8,936 nucleotides of DNA, taken from positions 1-8,936 of the forward strand of contig DJDY01000003.1 of assembly GCA_002435585.1 (NCBI GenBank), in the 5' to 3' direction. The notes under the pieces are model-generated. The model made no database searches, had not been told where the DNA came from, and was given only the letters and a program-made list of their open reading frames with translations. Source of the stretch: Lachnospira sp. UBA5912. GTDB lineage: Bacteria > Bacillota > Clostridia > Lachnospirales > Lachnospiraceae. A program made the translations under genes and the position numbers. Shown here piece after piece: positions 7,174 to 8,936 of the stretch. Every line of letters starts with the position of its first letter. The stretch's first letter is position 1.

Positions 7174-8229
7174 TCAGATAAGGCCAAATGACCTTAGTAT
7201 GAATATCCAACCGGTGAGTGTTATGCTTGATAATACTGTTGTAAGTACTATGATACTTGATGACAGCACCTCATCGTTATCCATACTCTTTGCCATAACA
7301 TAGCTTGTAACCGTTGTAGGTGAGGCAAGCATTATAAGAGCTGCAACAAGTTCCTGGTTTCTAAAGCCAAGTGCAATACCAACTGGAATAAATACAGCTG
7401 CAAGACCTATAAGCTTTATAAATGTTGCCACAAGCGTAGGCTTTATCTTTTTTATTGCTTTTCTTCCCTCGAATCCGGCACCTATGCATATAAGTGCTAT
7501 AGGCGTTGCCGTCTGTGCTATGCTTTCTATTGTTTTATTGACAATAACCGGATATTTCATATCAAGCATAGATGAAATAAATCCCAACACTATGCCAATT
7601 ATAATTGGATTTTTTAAAATGTTGATACATGCCTTCTTAATATTATCCGTTTTATGGCTGACCTTCTTTTTTATCTGTATATTATCGGTAACAACCTCTT
7701 CATCATCACTTATCTTTTCTACTGTCTCGCTTATGTTAACCTTTTCATCCAGAACATTCTTTGGATGTGCCTTAAATGTCAGCACAACAACCGCAAATAT
7801 ATTAAACAATGGCACTGCGGCTACAATCATAAGTGGAGCCATTCCAGTATCAGAATACATATTCTGTACAAACGCCATGCCAAGAATAGCAGCACTGCTC
7901 CTGCAGCTTCCCTGGATAAATGCACCTTTCTGTGTATCATCTTTCATAAATAATTCCGTAAATATCCATACAAACGAAAACATAAGTATTGTAACTATAC
8001 TGCAATAAAGAACAAACTTCGGTTCAAACTGGCTCTTAAAATCTGACCTCGACAAATCTCTGAATAAAAGAACTGGTAATGCCACTTTAAATACGTATCT
8101 GTTTGCGACATTAGCAAAGTGTTCATCTATTATTCCAGCCTGCTTTATCACACCGCCTATAACCATAACAAGAAACACAGGCACAGTTGCATTAATACTA
8201 TATATAAAACTATCCACAATAATCTCCAT
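7174..8229 (-). CDS. AEC (auxin efflux carrier) family membrane transporter
   Basis: A 351-residue inner-membrane transporter of the AEC family, whose bacterial members move small carboxylates or related solutes; the substrate cannot be read here. Membrane spans can be seen at about 15-32, 44-58, 72-93, 107-121, 131-152, 206-222, 238-254, 266-288, 294-313 and 322-347, arranged as two bundles of five. They are separated by a charged cytoplasmic loop (about 153-200) rich in Lys, Glu and Asp. Family signatures include RYVFKVALPVLLF (44-56), ILKNPIIIGIVLGF (204-217) and LASPTTVTSYVMAKSM (301-316). The ATG at 8229 has no ribosome site in front of it. The GTG four codons in (8217) has GGAG 6 bp upstream and is a credible alternative start. 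It has its own possible promoter, and 170 bp plus the scfA promoter separate it from the peptide locus, so a shared role is not shown. Confidence 0.9.
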   Translation of the reverse strand: MEIIVDSFIYSINATVPVFLVMVIGGVIKQAGIIDEHFANVANRYVFKVALPVLLFRDLSRSDFKSQFEPKFVLYCSIVTILMFSFVWIFTELFMKDDTQKGAFIQGSCRSSAAILGMAFVQNMYSDTGMAPLMIVAAVPLFNIFAVVVLTFKAHPKNVLDEKVNISETVEKISDDEEVVTDNIQIKKKVSHKTDNIKKACINILKNPIIIGIVLGFISSMLDMKYPVIVNKTIESIAQTATPIALICIGAGFEGRKAIKKIKPTLVATFIKLIGLAAVFIPVGIALGFRNQELVAALIMLASPTTVTSYVMAKSMDNDEVLSSSIIVLTTVLSSITLTGWIFILRSFGLI

Positions 8230-8232
8230 TCA

Positions 8233-8247
8233 GCTGTATGATACAGC
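8233..8247. promoter_or_regulatory. Perfect 15-bp palindrome before the AEC start (possible operator)
   Basis: gctgtat-g-atacagc is a perfect 7-bp inverted repeat around a single base, 3 bp upstream of the transporter ATG and downstream of the possible promoter. A one-base centre cannot make a good RNA hairpin, so a dimeric repressor site is more natural; a GntR-type regulator is one guess. No regulator gene is seen in the window. Confidence 0.45.
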
Positions 8248-8316
8248 GCTTTCACTTATATATACTTTCATTCAGCCATAAGCTTATATCGCAAAATTGT
8301 GCTGATGAATGGTTAT

Positions 8317-8345
8317 ATAATACTCTTATCATAGACAAAATGCAA
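8317..8345 (-). promoter_or_regulatory. Possible promoter of the AEC transporter gene
   Basis: On the minus strand: TTGCAT (8340-8345), a 17-bp spacer and TATTAT (8317-8322). The -10 is good, the -35 only partial. It would give a leader of about 80 bases that includes the palindrome at 8233-8247. The flanking repeat begins only about 5 bp upstream of this -35. Confidence 0.4.
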
Positions 8346-8509
8346 ATTATTACTGTTTAATTGAATTTAATTGAATTTCAGTTGGTGACGAACGAACGAC
8401 AAATATAAGCTACAGGCAGTCCTGCACACTATATTCAATGCCAGAAGCTTCAATCGGCTTACTCTAAGACTTTTCATATAGGTATTGATAAGTGACGCTA
8501 ACATTCGGA

Positions 8510-8527
8510 CGCGCCGTCCATGGCGCG
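8510..8527. repeat. GC-rich hairpin at the palindrome centre
   Basis: cgcgcc (8510-8515) and ggcgcg (8522-8527) pair perfectly around a 6-base loop. The overlapping ggacg/cgtcc (8507-8511/8515-8519) offers an alternative fold. GC content is far above the surroundings. Confidence 0.6.
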
Positions 8528-8535
8528 GCCTCATT

Positions 8536-8559
8536 GCTTCGTACATCCTTGTACGAAGC
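8536..8559 (-). repeat. Variable-stem hairpin of copy B
   Basis: gcttcgtac (8536-8544) pairs perfectly with gtacgaagc (8551-8559). On the minus strand one further A-T pair leaves the loop AGGA, giving 10 bp in all. It directly follows the conserved tcccagcta block of copy B and corresponds in position to the hairpin at 8903-8926 in copy C. Confidence 0.7.
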
Positions 8560-8657
8560 TAGCTGGGAGCGAAAGAAAAGTCTAAGATTCAGCACGATTG
8601 AACTTCAAGTGCATTTCACATAGTATGCAGGACTGCCTGTAGCTTATATTTGTCTGG

Positions 8658-8709
8658 CTGTGACGTAATTTACTTACTGATATTCAATTAAATCAAGGGG
8701 ACGTCACAG
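8658..8709. repeat. Inverted repeat ctgtgacgt/acgtcacag
   Basis: Perfect 9-bp arms at 8658-8666 and 8701-8709 enclose the outer AT-rich end of copy B. The right arm abuts, and by one base overlaps, the strong hairpin at 8709-8743. A further pairing, aaatcaa (8690-8696) with ttgattt (8761-8767), would compete with this fold and enclose the hairpin. Confidence 0.6.
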
Positions 8710-8743
8710 GGCGGAATTGTGCGTTTTACGCACAATTCCGCCC
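8709..8743. repeat. Very stable 16-bp hairpin between repeat copies
   Basis: Arms 8709-8724 and 8728-8743 pair perfectly over 16 bp (core gcggaattgtgcgt) with the 3-base loop ttt and GC-rich ends. Neither side carries an immediate T-tract, so it is not a standard terminator for either strand; the plus side has only a pyrimidine-rich tail (cctttcctcttt). No gene ends nearby. Confidence 0.8.
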
Positions 8744-8847
8744 CCTTACGCCTTTCCTCTTTGATTTAGCCACTCATTCATTTTTCGTTAATTAAGCAAA
8801 TGTCAGACATCATATATGTGGGAAGCAGCGGTACATTCATCAACGAA

Positions 8848-8936
8848 GCCAGAAGCTTCAATCGGTTGATAGTTCTTAGACTTTTCCTTTGTTTCCCAGC
8901 TATCCACAGACATGGATGTCTGTGGAAGTTCGATAT
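8848..8936 (+). repeat. Partial third rightward repeat unit (copy C, cut by window end)
   Basis: gccagaagcttcaatcgg (8848-8865) exactly repeats 8440-8457 of copy A. It is followed by ttcttagacttttc and then tcccagcta (8894-8902), which match copy B. The stem that follows, ccacagacat/atgtctgtgg (8904-8913/8916-8925), is a near-perfect palindrome with a further T-A pair at 8903/8926. The stretch from about 8768 to 8847 shows only weak resemblance to the upstream part of the unit and no gene. A small palindrome, atgtc-a-gacat, lies at 8800-8810. Confidence 0.7.

Larger units (their letters stand above)
8350..8697. repeat. Large imperfect palindrome made of two head-to-head repeat units (copies A and B)
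   Basis: No gene is seen. Copy A reads rightward from 8350 and copy B leftward from 8697, meeting near 8527. The arms 8398-8431 and 8621-8654 are inverted repeats identical at 33 of 34 positions. Outside them, an AT-rich block ending cagt (8361-8382) pairs with 8677-8697, with one small gap and mismatches. Inside, the gaag.ttcaatcg and ctaagacttttc/cttagacttttc blocks also match between arms (8444-8475 against about 8576-8608). An exact tandem 10-mer, aattgaattt (8359-8378), begins copy A. The centre differs between copies and holds separate hairpins. No clear target-site duplication is visible. It could be a miniature mobile element, a structured RNA locus or a recombination site. Confidence 0.8.

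Noticed and set aside
7178..7196. Hairpin aaggtc/ggcctt near the end of the AEC gene as a terminator
   Set aside because: It is inside the coding sequence, only 6 bp with a G-T pair, and has no T-tract after it on the minus strand.
7484..8008. Plus-strand open frame of 174 codons
   Set aside because: It is the hydrophobic antisense image of the AEC transporter gene, a common by-product of membrane-protein codons.
8386..8665. gtgacg on both sides of the 34-bp arms as a target-site duplication
   Set aside because: The hexamers lie at 8386-8391 and 8660-8665, 6 and 5 bp away from the arm ends, and the arms' homology continues beyond them, so they do not abut an insertion.
8398..8936. CRISPR array
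   Set aside because: Repeats occur in opposite orientations, are unevenly spaced and diverged, and have no uniform spacers or cas genes.

Overview
The window is an AT-rich stretch in which every recognisable gene lies on the minus strand. A SCIFF peptide with its radical SAM maturase, followed by a fused SecDF and recJ, is a gene order typical of Clostridia. Base composition and protein style suggest Lachnospiraceae, but that rank is an inference. No rRNA, tRNA, CRISPR array or transposase gene was seen.

Reading in the direction of transcription (high to low coordinates), an AEC-family membrane transporter (7174-8229) comes first. It has a possible promoter and a 15-bp palindrome between promoter and start. 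Next is the ranthipeptide (SCIFF) locus. The 48-residue six-cysteine precursor scfA (6857-7003) sits behind a strong extended -10 promoter and starts at GTG. An intrinsic terminator (6791-6824) separates it from the radical SAM/SPASM maturase scfB (5318-6679). scfB is followed after 35 bp by secDF (3042-5282), then a second terminator (2921-2977). recJ (1154-2869) and a lipoprotein substrate-binding protein of an ABC transporter (118-1149) form a tight pair with a 4-bp gap. No permease or ATPase for that transporter is visible.

Both outer edges carry a non-coding, hairpin-rich repeat family, which is the least explained part of the window. I count four copies of a unit of roughly 120-170 bp. 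One is at 1-116, pointing left. Two lie head-to-head at about 8350-8697 and make a large imperfect palindrome with near-perfect 34-bp arms. One starts near 8848 and runs off the right end. The units share blocks of sequence followed by a hairpin whose stem differs between copies but stays fully paired around a common apex, as expected of a structure under selection. A separate 16-bp GC-rich hairpin (8709-8743) lies between copies.

Working together: scfB is expected to install thioether links in ScfA, and SecDF may be co-expressed with the maturase. The terminator after scfA would let far more peptide than enzyme be made. RecJ, the binding protein and the AEC transporter have no evident functional link to the peptide.
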